Assembly: GCF_004769405.1 (NCBI RefSeq)
Contig: NZ_RQES01000018.1
Span: 1 to 64,000, forward strand
Reading direction: 5' to 3'
Length of the DNA: 64,000 nt
Origin: Leptospira selangorensis
GTDB taxonomy: Bacteria > Spirochaetota > Leptospiria > Leptospirales > Leptospiraceae
Part shown: one piece after another, positions 25,913-35,428 of the stretch
How positions within the stretch are numbered: the stretch's first letter is position 1
Layout of the letters: each line of letters opens with the position of its first letter
Position numbers and translations under genes: made by a program
Notes under the pieces: model-generated
Told to the model about the DNA's origin: nothing
What the model saw: only the letters and a program-made list of their open reading frames with translations
Database searches by the model: none

Positions 25913-27349
25913 ATGTCCGATCTACAAGAATTAAAAAAGAAATTCGGAGTCTCCGAATTCAGATCCTCCCAAGAAAAAATTATAAAAGATGTTTTAGAAG
26001 GTAAAAACTGCCTTGTGATCATGCCTACCGGCATGGGCAAATCTTTATGTTACCAATTGCCTGCCTTGGCATTGGAAGAATTGACTGTTGTTATTTCTCC
26101 ATTGATCGCTCTTATGCAGGACCAAGTGGACAAATTAAAATCTTTGGGAATTGATGCCGAATTCGTAAACTCATCTATTTCTAAAGAAGAACGTAATCTT
26201 CGTTATGAAAACTTAAAGAACGGGAAATATAAAATCCTTTATGTTTCTCCTGAAAGATTTCGTAAATCAGCCTTCCTGGAAATATTCAAAACTCGAAAAG
26301 TTTCCTTATTGGTCGTAGACGAAGCTCATTGTATCAGCCAATGGGGACATGATTTCAGACCTGACTATACTAAAATTTCGGAATTCAGAAAGATCCTAAA
26401 ATATCCTAGAGTTATCGCTTTAACCGCTACAGCGACAAAAGAGATCCAAAAGGATATAATCAAACAGATTGGATTATCCGAATCGGATATTCAAATCTAT
26501 AACGAAGGGATTTCTAGGCCGAATCTTTATTTGGAAGTTAGGACTTTTGTAGATTCTTCTTCTAAAGCGAAAGAGCTGATCTCATATCTGAAAAATCTGA
26601 AAGGAAATACGATCGTTTACTTTAATCTGATCAAAAATATCGAAATTTTTTCAGAACTTTTGGATATAGAGAAGATCCGGTATAGAGTGTATCACGGAAT
26701 GTTATCTCCCGATAAAAGAAGAAAGATCCAAAACGATTTTCTAAATTCTAAAAATACCTTACTCTTGGCCACGAATGCATTCGGGATGGGAGTTGATAAG
26801 GCTAATATTCGTACGATCATTCATGCAGAACTACCTTCTTCTTTGGAATCTTATTATCAGGAAATAGGTAGAGCGGGGAGGGATGGGAACCCTTCCGACT
26901 GTCTTCTATTTTATAACCAAGACGATTTATCGGTTCTTATGGATTTTATTGAATGGCAGAATCCGGATGAAAATTTTATGATCCGAGCCTATCGGGTCTT
27001 AAAGTCAGTGGGAGAAAAATTATCATCCCTCGAATATGAAGAATTACAATCAATGGTTGTGCATAAAAATCGAGGTGATCATCGTTTACAAACTGTTCTT
27101 AATCTTTTCGAAAGACATGGAGTCACTTCGGGAGATTTGGAAAGAAAGTCTCTTGTTTTAAGAGGAGAATTACCGGACGTTTTAACGGACCCGAAAGTTC
27201 TGGAAGAAAGAAAGAAGGCGAGTTTGAATCGACTATATCAGATGCTTATGTATTTAAAGTCTGAAAAATGTAGAAGGGAATTTTTATACGAATATTTCGG
27301 TGCAAGTTTTCATTCTTGCGAAAATTGTGATATTTGTTCTAAAGCTTAA
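25913..27349 (+). CDS. recQ: RecQ family ATP-dependent DNA helicase, short form
   Basis: A 478-residue superfamily 2 helicase (3'-5' unwinding in recombination and repair). Walker A is MPTGMGKS (about 40-47), motif II is DEAH within VVDEAHCISQWGHDFRPDY (about 133), and motif VI is QEIGRAGRDG (about 320). Four zinc-type cysteines near the end (CRREFLYEYFG, then CENCDIC) mark the RecQ zinc domain. The protein stops there, so the winged-helix and HRDC domains of long RecQ proteins are absent. It converges with the histidine kinase gene, with the ends overlapping by 4 nt. Confidence 0.93.
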   Translation: MSDLQELKKKFGVSEFRSSQEKIIKDVLEGKNCLVIMPTGMGKSLCYQLPALALEELTVVISPLIALMQDQVDKLKSLGIDAEFVNSSISKEERNLRYENLKNGKYKILYVSPERFRKSAFLEIFKTRKVSLLVVDEAHCISQWGHDFRPDYTKISEFRKILKYPRVIALTATATKEIQKDIIKQIGLSESDIQIYNEGISRPNLYLEVRTFVDSSSKAKELISYLKNLKGNTIVYFNLIKNIEIFSELLDIEKIRYRVYHGMLSPDKRRKIQNDFLNSKNTLLLATNAFGMGVDKANIRTIIHAELPSSLESYYQEIGRAGRDGNPSDCLLFYNQDDLSVLMDFIEWQNPDENFMIRAYRVLKSVGEKLSSLEYEELQSMVVHKNRGDHRLQTVLNLFERHGVTSGDLERKSLVLRGELPDVLTDPKVLEERKKASLNRLYQMLMYLKSEKCRREFLYEYFGASFHSCENCDICSKA

Positions 27350-29322
27350 ACTCTAGGAATGCAGAATGTAAATTTGCTTCCTTTTTTCTCTTCGGATTCT
27401 ACTGAAATTTTTCCATTATAAGCTTTTATAATGCTATAGACCAAAGGTAGACCTAAACCTGTTCCGGATTCGTTTTTGGTCCCTAATCGAGTAGATTTGA
27501 TCTCGGTTAAAAATAGATTCGGGATCATATCCTTAGGTATCCCGATCCCTGTATCTTCTACGAAAAATTCAGGATCATTCTTCTCATTAGAAAATCCTAT
27601 ACTGATCGTATCATTTTCTCTGCAGAACTTAATGGAATTGGAAACTAGGTTGATAAATATTTCAGCGAATAAGGCCCGATCTACGTTTAACTTCACATCG
27701 TCCGGGATTTTATTTATAATACGGATCTTTTTTGCTTCTGCTTGAGGAAGAAGTTTAGCTAATACACCTTCTACTTCCGGATATACATAGATCAAACTAT
27801 TGTCTAAAGGAAAAGAACCCGATTTAAGTCGATTTAGATCCAGGAGTGTTGCGATCATCTCTAAAGATTGAGACGATGTATATTCAGCTCTATCCACCCA
27901 TTCTAATAAGGATTCATCATCCAATTGGTCGTAATCATTTTTGATCAAATGTAAGATGCCGATTACCGTTGTAATAGGAGATCTTAAATCGTGAGTCGCT
28001 AAAGATAGGAACGTGTCTTTGAGTGAATTCGCTTCTTCTGCGATATGTTTTGCTTCTTCTAATTGTTTGGTTCTTTCGGTTACTTTTTGTTCCAATGATT
28101 TTTGGAGCTCTTCCAATCTTACGAATGCATTGGAAAATCTGACTGAAAGCATCACGGTTTGAGAGAATAAGAATGCGAGAAGTCCCCAGCTTGCCAAATA
28201 TTCCGCTTTTATGATCAAACTTTGGTTCAAGATATCATTTAATGTAGTTAAGAAAAGTATTAAGGAACCTATTGCAAATAGGATTGCACCTTCTCTTCTT
28301 CTAAAAATACAAAGAGCGATCATTATAAAAAAGTAAACTATACTTATCCCTACAAATGATTGGAATATTCTAATATAATTCATGTATTCAGTAGAAGGTA
28401 GCGCAAGGACCAAGATAAAGAATATAGAGCTTACTCCTATGAATAGAGTATTAAAATAATAATGGAATTTTTCGTCCGGGAAAACCGCTTTTAGAAAAAC
28501 GGAGAACAATGGAAGGGCCAAAACGAAGGTTAAAATATCCAATTTATGGATATAGACCCAGAAAGAATCAGGAGTAACCTCGTATATAAATACTGATCCT
28601 GTAAAAAATCCTCTGATACTTAGATCGATGCAGAATAATCCGAACCAAAGTGCGGATTTATCCACTCTTCTCATCAGAAACAGGATCAAATGATAAAGAC
28701 CCATGAAGAAGGTGGCACCGAAAACCACCCAACCAAGCGCGACCTGTCTTTTTTTCTCCTCGAAAACGGCTAAGGTATCTCCGATCTTAATAGATTTGCG
28801 AAGCCCTCCTGTTCTATGATAAAAATTTGATATTTGTAATGTGAGTTTTAATTCTTTGGATTCTTCATCTATTAAAACAATCGGATGTTTATAAGAAGGA
28901 ACCATTTCTTCTCTTGAATTTCCGATCTTCCCGTTCTCGATCAGTAGTTTTCCGTTTAGGAAAAGTTTGAATGCTGTGGAAACATCTCCGATTTGAAAGG
29001 CCAAATCTTTTACCGGTTTATCCAGTAGGACTGTGAGTTTGTAAGTCCCGAGGCCTTCTCCTTCATGTTGTTTGCCGTTTTTTGTAAATGAGTTCCATGC
29101 ACCCGGAACGGAAATGAATCCATCTTTGGTAAAATTTTCCGGAGTTATAATCCCATCCGCAAATTCCCAATCTCCATCTAGAGCAACCGTGTAGAAACGA
29201 TCTCTGTCCCAATTTCTCAGATCTAGAATTCCATCTTTTGCTTGTGGGGAATAGACCTCGGCTTTTTGAGAACAACCCATAAAAACCAAGAGAAATAGTA
29301 AATGAAAGATAGATGACCTCAT
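27346..29322 (-). CDS. 7TMR-DISM sensor histidine kinase
   Basis: A 658-residue membrane kinase. The signal region has a lipobox-like VFMGC. An extracytoplasmic jelly-roll domain (7TMR-DISMED2 type, about 25-175) may bind carbohydrate-like ligands. Seven helices (about 190-395), a coiled coil, HisKA with the H-box THDLRSP (about 445) and HATPase with NLVSNSIKF, EDTGIGIP and GTGLGLPL follow. It has no adjacent response regulator, so it is an orphan kinase. The cognate regulator and ligand are unknown. Confidence 0.92.
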   Translation of the reverse strand: MRSSIFHLLFLLVFMGCSQKAEVYSPQAKDGILDLRNWDRDRFYTVALDGDWEFADGIITPENFTKDGFISVPGAWNSFTKNGKQHEGEGLGTYKLTVLLDKPVKDLAFQIGDVSTAFKLFLNGKLLIENGKIGNSREEMVPSYKHPIVLIDEESKELKLTLQISNFYHRTGGLRKSIKIGDTLAVFEEKKRQVALGWVVFGATFFMGLYHLILFLMRRVDKSALWFGLFCIDLSIRGFFTGSVFIYEVTPDSFWVYIHKLDILTFVLALPLFSVFLKAVFPDEKFHYYFNTLFIGVSSIFFILVLALPSTEYMNYIRIFQSFVGISIVYFFIMIALCIFRRREGAILFAIGSLILFLTTLNDILNQSLIIKAEYLASWGLLAFLFSQTVMLSVRFSNAFVRLEELQKSLEQKVTERTKQLEEAKHIAEEANSLKDTFLSLATHDLRSPITTVIGILHLIKNDYDQLDDESLLEWVDRAEYTSSQSLEMIATLLDLNRLKSGSFPLDNSLIYVYPEVEGVLAKLLPQAEAKKIRIINKIPDDVKLNVDRALFAEIFINLVSNSIKFCRENDTISIGFSNEKNDPEFFVEDTGIGIPKDMIPNLFLTEIKSTRLGTKNESGTGLGLPLVYSIIKAYNGKISVESEEKKGSKFTFCIPRV

Positions 29323-29388
29323 TCTAATCTCTGGTCTCCAGTTTATTCTCCGCCTGAACTCTGTATAGAAAATTGTATAAGAATATTT

Positions 29389-30330
29389 TTAAAAAAAGAC
29401 TGAAAACCCTAAGAAGAATCCTCTTAAAATCTCATAGTTCCCTGATCTGGAGCCATTACTAATAGAGATAGAGGAAGGTGAAGATATATTATAATAAAGA
29501 TTCAATTGGTCAAAATGCAAATAGCTGAAATAGGAATAAATTTGGTTATACCCCAAATGAAATCTCATATTCTCATGAAATTTATATTGGAGAGAAATTT
29601 CAGATTCATAACCTCTAAAAATCCCTCTGGTCCCCGCGCTTCCATTGGTAAAAACCAATGTATCCGTAGAAATCATAGGAGTTTTGAAAAATCTAGTCCC
29701 TTCCGTATAAAACACATCTAAACTTAAATTTGCCGTAAAATTTTCCATAAATTGATAAGAAGATTGGATAGAAACCTGAGGGCCGTACGTATAAAAATAT
29801 TCCTGGAAAGCACCGTCTAACATGTATTTGCCGTAGGTGTACTTATTGATATTACGAAGTCCTCCGCCTAAATATAAATTCCAGTTTTGAGCGGGAGAGA
29901 TGATCTTATAAAAATTCGCTTCAAACTCTGATCTTGCCAAAGGAGAATAATAAAATCTCTCCGCAGATAGGCCGCTAGAATTGGATCGGATCACATTCGA
30001 ATTCGGATTTACCAATTCCACTTCGTAATAAGAGATCTCTGCTCGGTAATTTTTTTCATAATTTTCGTAACTGAAAACTGCAGGAACCAATACTTTTTGG
30101 TTTTGTTGCAAATGGCTTGTTTCTATCGATTCTTTCGGATCCGTTTTTTCCGAATAAGAAGTGAAATTATAAGGAATAAAACTATAGGTTTGTCTCTTTA
30201 ATAATAATTCGAATTTTTGTTTTTTGTTTTCAGAAGGTCCGTTCTTCGGGATTTCCTCTGAGGCTTGTAAGCTCGGAATTAAGAATAAATTTAATAGAAC
30301 GAAAATATTATATTTTTGAAAAAGATCCAT
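29389..30330 (-). CDS. Hypothetical outer-membrane beta-barrel protein
   Basis: About 313 residues with a cleavable signal peptide (FVLLNLFLIPSLQAS) and a body of amphipathic strands rich in Tyr and Phe (YRAEISYYEVELV, WNLYLGGGLRNI, FTANLSLDVFYTEG). It ends in GFFLGFSVFF, a terminal aromatic as expected for an outer-membrane barrel. ATG 30330 is preferred; an in-frame GTG lies at 30342. It may be co-transcribed with the kinase downstream (66-bp gap). No family was recognised. Confidence 0.65.
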   Translation of the reverse strand: MDLFQKYNIFVLLNLFLIPSLQASEEIPKNGPSENKKQKFELLLKRQTYSFIPYNFTSYSEKTDPKESIETSHLQQNQKVLVPAVFSYENYEKNYRAEISYYEVELVNPNSNVIRSNSSGLSAERFYYSPLARSEFEANFYKIISPAQNWNLYLGGGLRNINKYTYGKYMLDGAFQEYFYTYGPQVSIQSSYQFMENFTANLSLDVFYTEGTRFFKTPMISTDTLVFTNGSAGTRGIFRGYESEISLQYKFHENMRFHLGYNQIYSYFSYLHFDQLNLYYNISSPSSISISNGSRSGNYEILRGFFLGFSVFF

Positions 30331-30452
30331 ATTCTTCTGCACCTAAAAGAATAAGTTAGATTCTCTTTTTAAAATTCAAAAGGTCAACGACTTTCAGGTT
30401 TTCTAGTATACTTCCTAAACTTTCCATTTGAGAATTGGATCTTGGAGAAGAT

Positions 30453-31409
30453 ATGAATTTATTTATTACCGGAGCTTCCGGATTTGTGGGCGGAGCAATT
30501 GCTCGCCATTTAAAAGAAAAACATAAGGTAAAAGTATTATCCAGATCTCCAAAGACAGATTCTACTTTAACTCAACAAGGTTTTGAAATAGTAAGTGGAA
30601 GTTTAGAATCTATCAGTTCACAAGACTTAACCGGAATAGATATTGTAATTCATTGCGCGGCGTTTGTAGGTCCATGGGGAAATTACCAAGATTTTTGGAA
30701 AGGAAATGTCGAAGGAACAACTCGTTTATTAGAGGCTTCTCAGAAAGCAGGTGTTAAAAGATTTATACATATGGGAACAGAGGCGGCGCTATTTTATGGA
30801 CAGGATATGATCCAAATAGATGAGACTTATCCTTATCCCAAAAAAACTCCTTACTATTATAGTCGTAGTAAAGGAGAGGCGGAAAGAAGGGTAGTCTCCG
30901 CAAATCGTCCCGGTTTTGAAACAATCGCCCTAAGGCCAAGACTAGTTTGGGGTCCGGGAGATACATCTGTTCTTCCTGTTCTTAAGAAGATGGTGGCCGA
31001 AGGAAAATTTATGTGGTTGGATGGGGGAAAAGCCAAAACTTCTGTAACCTGTATTCCGAATCTGGTTCATGCAACGGAACTTGCTTTAACTAAGGGTGTG
31101 CCGGGGCAAATCTACTTCATCACGGATGACGAGGATAAAACTGTAAAAACATTTCTAACAGAGATGATGCAAACCCAAGGGATTTCACTTCCTCAGGCTT
31201 CTGTTCCCTCTGCACTTGCTGGGTTTTTAGCGATGGTCGTGGAAGGGATATGGAGAATATTCGGAATTCGTAAAGAACCTCCGATGATGAGATTCCCGGT
31301 TGATATTATGGGAAAAGAATGTACGATCCGTATAGATAAGGCTAAAAAAGAATTAGGATATAAACCTGTGGTCAGCGTAGCACAAGGTTTACTATTAATG
31401 AAAGGTTGA
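30453..31409 (+). CDS. NAD-dependent epimerase/dehydratase (3-beta-HSD-like extended SDR)
   Basis: A protein of about 318 residues with the extended-SDR Rossmann motif GASGFVGG (about 7-14), HCAAFVGPWG, and the catalytic Tyr-x-x-x-Lys within YYYSRSKGEAERR (about 135-147). The downstream pattern LRPRLVWGPGD is typical of 3-beta-hydroxysteroid-dehydrogenase-like and sugar-epimerase enzymes. The start at ATG 30453 has a TTGGAG site 5 nt before it; an upstream in-frame TTG is rejected. It converges with the ArsR gene at 31418. The substrate is uncertain. Confidence 0.88.
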   Translation: MNLFITGASGFVGGAIARHLKEKHKVKVLSRSPKTDSTLTQQGFEIVSGSLESISSQDLTGIDIVIHCAAFVGPWGNYQDFWKGNVEGTTRLLEASQKAGVKRFIHMGTEAALFYGQDMIQIDETYPYPKKTPYYYSRSKGEAERRVVSANRPGFETIALRPRLVWGPGDTSVLPVLKKMVAEGKFMWLDGGKAKTSVTCIPNLVHATELALTKGVPGQIYFITDDEDKTVKTFLTEMMQTQGISLPQASVPSALAGFLAMVVEGIWRIFGIRKEPPMMRFPVDIMGKECTIRIDKAKKELGYKPVVSVAQGLLLMKG

Positions 31410-31417
31410 GTTTCGCG

Positions 31418-31762
31418 TTAGACTTTGATCCCGGAAACTTCTTCTTGAGCGCTCTCTATCCTTGCACTTTTTAAGATCGTGTCGAGTAGGCCTGGGAATT
31501 TTTTCTCCAGGTCGTCTTGACGGATGATGGAAAATCTCTGAGTTCCTTCGTATCTGGTGAAGATCATCCCAGCTTCCCTTAATTTTCCCATATGGTACGA
31601 AAGATTTGTTTTGGGGGCATAGACTAGAAAGGTAGAACAATTGGATTCACCTTTCTCCGAAAGATCCAATAGTATCTTCCTCCGGATCGGATCACTTACT
31701 GCTTCGAATATAGAGTTCAATTCTATCTGATCTAGATTGGGATGAGTTGGTTGTTTAGACAT
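31418..31762 (-). CDS. ArsR family transcriptional regulator
   Basis: A repressor of about 114 residues. It has the ArsR pattern LNSIFEAVSDPIRRKILLDLSEKGE, then STFLVYAPKTNLSYHMGKLREAGMIFTRYEGTQRF, the recognition helix and wing. No clear metal-binding cysteine pair is seen. The start is uncertain: ATG 31762, or an in-frame TTG at 31798 that lies within the operator region. It is divergent from the outer-membrane protein at 31928, and two palindromes lie between them, so it probably represses both directions. Confidence 0.88.
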   Translation of the reverse strand: MSKQPTHPNLDQIELNSIFEAVSDPIRRKILLDLSEKGESNCSTFLVYAPKTNLSYHMGKLREAGMIFTRYEGTQRFSIIRQDDLEKKFPGLLDTILKSARIESAQEEVSGIKV

Positions 31763-31792
31763 CGGAATTTTTTTTCCAATACTCCTTATAAA

Positions 31793-31860
31793 GTTCAATA
31801 ATATTTGAACAAAAGATTGACAAGCACTTTCTAAGTTTTATAGTTCAAATATTATTGAAC
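31793..31860. promoter_or_regulatory. Divergent promoter with two 18-bp palindromic operators
   Basis: GTTCAATAATATTTGAAC (31793-31810) and GTTCAAATATTATTGAAC (31843-31860) are exact reverse complements of each other, and each is close to palindromic with GTTCAA/TTGAAC half-sites. Between them TTGACA (31817-31822) with TATAGT (31839-31844, 16-bp spacing) forms a plus-strand promoter whose -10 element touches the second operator. A TTGTCA on the minus strand overlaps the same site. Confidence 0.75.
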
Positions 31861-31927
31861 TAATGGGAATAGCCCTGTTTCGCCTTAAAATTCAAAGATA
31901 GTGCGAACGGGGACTAAGGAGACTCCT

Positions 31928-33277
31928 ATGAAAATACTTAGGTCGATTCAGAAAACCTACCAATATTTGCCGATTTTGCTGTTTTCTTTCTTTTTCATCT
32001 CTCCTCTTTTTGGAGATGAGGTAAGGCTGAAATCAGGGAAAGTTCTGAAAAATCTGAAACTGGAGAAGGAAGCGGAAGAATATTATATCTTTAGTTTGGA
32101 AGATTCTATTCCGGTCCGGATTCCTAAATCAGAGATTGCAAGTGTCCAGGCCGAAAACAATGTCCAAGAATTGAAGGAACAAAAACCGGCCCCTTCCAAA
32201 AGAAATTATGATCTGATCTGGACCCAATCTTTGACCAACGATGTGTTCATCAATGGTAATAGTTTATTCGGAAATGCTTTTGATAGAAGAGGAGATCTTC
32301 ATTATTCAGAAGTACCTAAGTCTTTGATCCTAGATACAATGGTAAATATCCCAACTCCTGTAGAAGGTTTACAACTGATCATCAGAGATTATTCGCCTTT
32401 GACCGGGAGAACCAATAGGGACGTGGACGGAGTATTTCAATCACATCCGTACGGACCAGGAGTCGATCTGGACAAGGTTGCGGAAGATCCGAATACGAAC
32501 AGATTGAGAAAGGAGCCTAACGGATTGAGAGAAGGTCTTGCCACTCTTCTCAACTATAAATGGTCTACAAATCGTTTGGGAGATTGGAATGCAGGTTGGA
32601 TCTATTATGCGAATAATCAGCCGAGTTTTGCTTTAGGACTTTTTACTTTTGGTTGGGCATTACCTGTTCTGAAATATATTCATCCCACTTATACTTATAA
32701 TGTGAGAGTGACTTCGGAAAGAATTGGCGGCTCAAGTATTGCAGGGGAGAAGGACCTGGAGTCCGGGTATCCTACGAACGCGTTTAATGGTACAACTTTT
32801 CATAGATTCTCCGTATTTCATGAATATGAGATCACTGAAAATTTTAAGATCCAACCAGGGATCGATTTTGGATACCAATACTATAATGATAATATAGATA
32901 GAAGGTCCGGATTTAAGAATATAGACTATAAGATAACCGTAAAGTATTTAGGGTTCTCTTTTTCACTCACTGACGTTTACAGACCGAATACTTATATGAT
33001 AGATAATAATTATTATTATCCAAATACTGTGGGAGGCCAAACGGTTGGGACAGTTCCAGGAGCGACTTGGGTAGGCCCATTAACAGGAAATTCTAATGAT
33101 GGATTAACAATAGATCCTTCGAAGGGTTATGGATTTGTGAATGATTTTATCTTAAGTTCCATCCAAAATTCCGGATTAGATCCTAATGTAAAGCAGGCTC
33201 TTGTGAATAAACACTTAGAACAAAAGATCCCGCTTCATAGTATTATCTGGTCTTTCGGATATTCTATCAGGATCTAA
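31928..33277 (+). CDS. Predicted outer-membrane protein under ArsR-type control
   Basis: About 449 residues with a signal peptide (LPILLFSFFFISPLFGD). An N-terminal periplasmic segment (EVRLKSGKVLKNLKLEKEAEEYYIF, about 27-55) resembles the short beta motif found at the start of several leptospiral surface proteins. The remainder is rich in strand-like aromatic stretches (WNAGWIYYANNQPSFALGLFTFGW) and ends in FGYSIRI. The start at ATG 31928 follows AAGGAG. It is probably a porin-like barrel controlled by the divergent ArsR protein. The ligand is unknown. Confidence 0.75.
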   Translation: MKILRSIQKTYQYLPILLFSFFFISPLFGDEVRLKSGKVLKNLKLEKEAEEYYIFSLEDSIPVRIPKSEIASVQAENNVQELKEQKPAPSKRNYDLIWTQSLTNDVFINGNSLFGNAFDRRGDLHYSEVPKSLILDTMVNIPTPVEGLQLIIRDYSPLTGRTNRDVDGVFQSHPYGPGVDLDKVAEDPNTNRLRKEPNGLREGLATLLNYKWSTNRLGDWNAGWIYYANNQPSFALGLFTFGWALPVLKYIHPTYTYNVRVTSERIGGSSIAGEKDLESGYPTNAFNGTTFHRFSVFHEYEITENFKIQPGIDFGYQYYNDNIDRRSGFKNIDYKITVKYLGFSFSLTDVYRPNTYMIDNNYYYPNTVGGQTVGTVPGATWVGPLTGNSNDGLTIDPSKGYGFVNDFILSSIQNSGLDPNVKQALVNKHLEQKIPLHSIIWSFGYSIRI

Positions 33278-33283
33278 AATAAA

Positions 33284-33331
33284 AACCGGAAGAGAATATT
33301 AGAAATTAAGGATCTAATTTTTCTTCCGGTT
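33284..33331. terminator. Bidirectional stem-loop terminator between convergent genes
   Basis: AACCGGAAGA (33284-33293) pairs with TCTTCCGGTT (33322-33331), and an inner TTAGA/TCTAA pairing extends the hairpin. A and T runs lie on both sides. It sits between the outer-membrane protein and the carbonic anhydrase stops and can serve both. Confidence 0.75.
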
Positions 33332-33345
33332 GATTTTTCCAAGGA

Positions 33346-33966
33346 TCAAGAAGCTCTTCCGATTTTGGTCGCTTCTTGCACTTCCACAAGTTTTCCTGTT
33401 TTCACATCGTAGAAGTATCCATAAACGGGGATGTCCTTAGGGATCAAAGGATGGTTTCTGATCCTTTTTACATCGTCTACCACGCTCTTTTCCAAATTTT
33501 CAAAAGTTAAGAATGGGATATATTTTGCTTCGTCTGATCCTCCGGATTCTTCCAAGTTTCTCCAACCGTTTGCATCTACAGTTGCAGTTTTCAAACTTTT
33601 CGCTAATAAATTTCGGATGATCTGATCATTGAATAATTCCATTCCACAATCAGAGTGATGGATCACGAAAAATTCTTTTGTGCCTAAAAGTTTATGAGAA
33701 ATGATCAATGAACGGATCGCGTCGTCGCTTGCTCTTCCGCCTGCATTGCGGATTACATGAGCATCTCCTTCGGAAAGTCCGGCGTATTTTGCCGGATCCA
33801 AACGAGCATCCATACATGTGAGGATCGTAAAACTTCTGGCAGGGGGAAGGGCTAATTCTCCCTTTTTACCGAACTCGGAAACATACTTATTGTTTGCTTC
33901 GATTACTTCTTGGTGGATCTTACTGGTTTCTTTTTGCAGAACTGCTGAATTTGACATAATGGACAT
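33346..33966 (-). CDS. Beta-class carbonic anhydrase
   Basis: A 206-residue enzyme that interconverts CO2 and bicarbonate. Zinc ligands are Cys51 (in TCMDARLD, with Asp53-Arg55 as the catalytic dyad), His104 and Cys107 (HHSDCGM). [14 protein letters not shown] is also typical of the family. It probably supplies bicarbonate for carboxylation or pH balance. The start is ATG 33966 or ATG 33957; neither has a strong ribosome site. A 7-bp inverted repeat sits directly upstream. Confidence 0.93.
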   Translation of the reverse strand: MSIMSNSAVLQKETSKIHQEVIEANNKYVSEFGKKGELALPPARSFTILTCMDARLDPAKYAGLSEGDAHVIRNAGGRASDDAIRSLIISHKLLGTKEFFVIHHSDCGMELFNDQIIRNLLAKSLKTATVDANGWRNLEESGGSDEAKYIPFLTFENLEKSVVDDVKRIRNHPLIPKDIPVYGYFYDVKTGKLVEVQEATKIGRAS

Positions 33967-33968
33967 TA

Positions 33969-33986
33969 TATCCGTAATAACGGATA
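33969..33986. promoter_or_regulatory. Inverted repeat upstream of the carbonic anhydrase gene
   Basis: TATCCGT (33969-33975), AATA, ACGGATA (33980-33986) is a perfect 7-4-7 palindrome 3 bp upstream of the possible start codon at 33966. It could be an operator or a 5'-UTR hairpin. The rest of the 33967-34228 gap contains two GGAGTTCC-type copies of the dispersed element and no gene. Confidence 0.4.
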
Positions 33987-34101
33987 AATCCTTCGGTTTT
34001 AACGGAGAAGAGGGAAAAAGGTCCTTAGATTGTATAATTGGTTAGGGAGAAGACCAGTATTTTGTGTGGAAAAGCTTAGCGGAAGTAGGAAGCCGCGTGT
34101 T

Positions 34102-34132
34102 GGAGTTCCTAAATGGATGAAGGAGTTCCGAC
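34102..34132. repeat. Two near-copies of the GTAGGAACTCC element
   Basis: GGAGTTCCTAA (34102-34112) and GGAGTTCCGAC (34122-34132) each match ten of the eleven bases of GGAGTTCCTAC, the reverse-oriented form of the element paired at 4962-4999. They lie in a gene-free stretch, 20 bp apart and in the same orientation. Confidence 0.55.
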
Positions 34133-34228
34133 TAAACATAAAGTAGATTTCTAAAAATAAATTTTAGATAATTTTGTCCGCATGATTGGCAGACTTGGTA
34201 TAGATTTCAAGACGGAAGTTTTGAATCC

Positions 34229-35227
34229 ATGATCAAAAAAATATTTTGCCTAATATACTTATCCATACTCGTACTGAATTGTTCCAGCTTTCAGAAAATT
34301 TTTAAGAAAGACCGGGACGACTTTCTCTTTTCTTCCCGTTATAAAGAAACTCAGGTTTTTTTCATACATGCAGGTACGAATTCTCAAGTAAATGGAGAAG
34401 AAGGAACTATCATTCATTTTCCTTCGGGCTCTCTACTCGGAGAAAATGGAAAACCATTATTAGGAGAAGTTCGAGTAGAACTTTCAGAATATTATTCTAA
34501 CGCAGATATTTTGCTTTCCGGTTTAAGTACTACAAGCGGAGAAAAATCTATCGAGACCAAGGGAATGATCCGCTTAGAAGTTTATTCGTCCGAAGGTCAG
34601 AAAGCAAAAATTAATAAGAGAAGCCCTTTGCGTGTAGAATTTAAAAATCCTCCGGAACCAGGGTATGAGATTTTTTATGGGAAAAAGAAAGAGGATGGAA
34701 GTCTAGATTGGACAAACGATAGCCTTAGTTGGAATTCCGACATTTCTATTTCTCCGACCAAAGAAAAAGCACAGTCAAAGAGTCCGTCCTCTGAAAGCGA
34801 AGGACCTATCTTGCTGAATGAAAAAGAAGGTTTTACTCTTTATAATTTCGGTTGGATTAATTGTGACCGGTTCTTGAATTTTTCTCCAATCATTCCTCTT
34901 TATTTGAATGTTCTTGAGGAAGAGGTCCTGAAAAAGAATTTAGAAGATAGGCCGATCTTTCTTCTGATTTTCAAGGATATCAATTCCATTATGCCTGTAT
35001 ATACCGATCAGAGTAAAAGAGTTTTATATTTTCCTAATTTGCCTCCAGGAAAAAAGGCGACTGTAATAGGTTGGAGAAGATCCGGAGAGACAAGATGGCT
35101 TTATTGGAAAAAGGACATCGTAATCGGTGAAGAAGATAATCTAAATCCTGAATGGGCTTCTCATACTGCAAAACAATTGGCGAAACTTTTAAAAGAGATA
35201 AAGCCAATAGGATCGGAAAAGAAATAG
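34229..35227 (+). CDS. Hypothetical lipoprotein with ZU5-like beta domain
   Basis: A 332-residue predicted lipoprotein (ILVLNC, Cys about 18). The N-terminal part GTIIHFPSGSLLGENGKPLLGEVRVELSEYY, with ETKGMIRLEVYSSEGQKAKI, resembles the G-x-x-I-x-I-P-x-x-[AS]-[FL] beta module seen in many secreted proteins of Bacteroidetes and Leptospira. A Ser/Lys-rich linker (about 178-195) precedes a second beta-rich domain (YNFGWINCDRFLNF). The function is not known. It is monocistronic, with a 201-bp gap to the next gene. Confidence 0.7.
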   Translation: MIKKIFCLIYLSILVLNCSSFQKIFKKDRDDFLFSSRYKETQVFFIHAGTNSQVNGEEGTIIHFPSGSLLGENGKPLLGEVRVELSEYYSNADILLSGLSTTSGEKSIETKGMIRLEVYSSEGQKAKINKRSPLRVEFKNPPEPGYEIFYGKKKEDGSLDWTNDSLSWNSDISISPTKEKAQSKSPSSESEGPILLNEKEGFTLYNFGWINCDRFLNFSPIIPLYLNVLEEEVLKKNLEDRPIFLLIFKDINSIMPVYTDQSKRVLYFPNLPPGKKATVIGWRRSGETRWLYWKKDIVIGEEDNLNPEWASHTAKQLAKLLKEIKPIGSEKK

Positions 35228-35428
35228 AAATACTGTAAGTATGTTTAGTCTTTCATCTTAAAACATACTTTAAATAAAACGAATGTTTTAACTTATTAAT
35301 GATTTTTGAAACTTACTCTCAAATTGAAGGATAAAAAAATTCTAATAATCTAACTTTTTCTTTCTCCAGGCCTTGACCTATTTTAATTCTAGAACTATTC
35401 TAAGCGAAAATTTTGTCGGCGATGTTGA

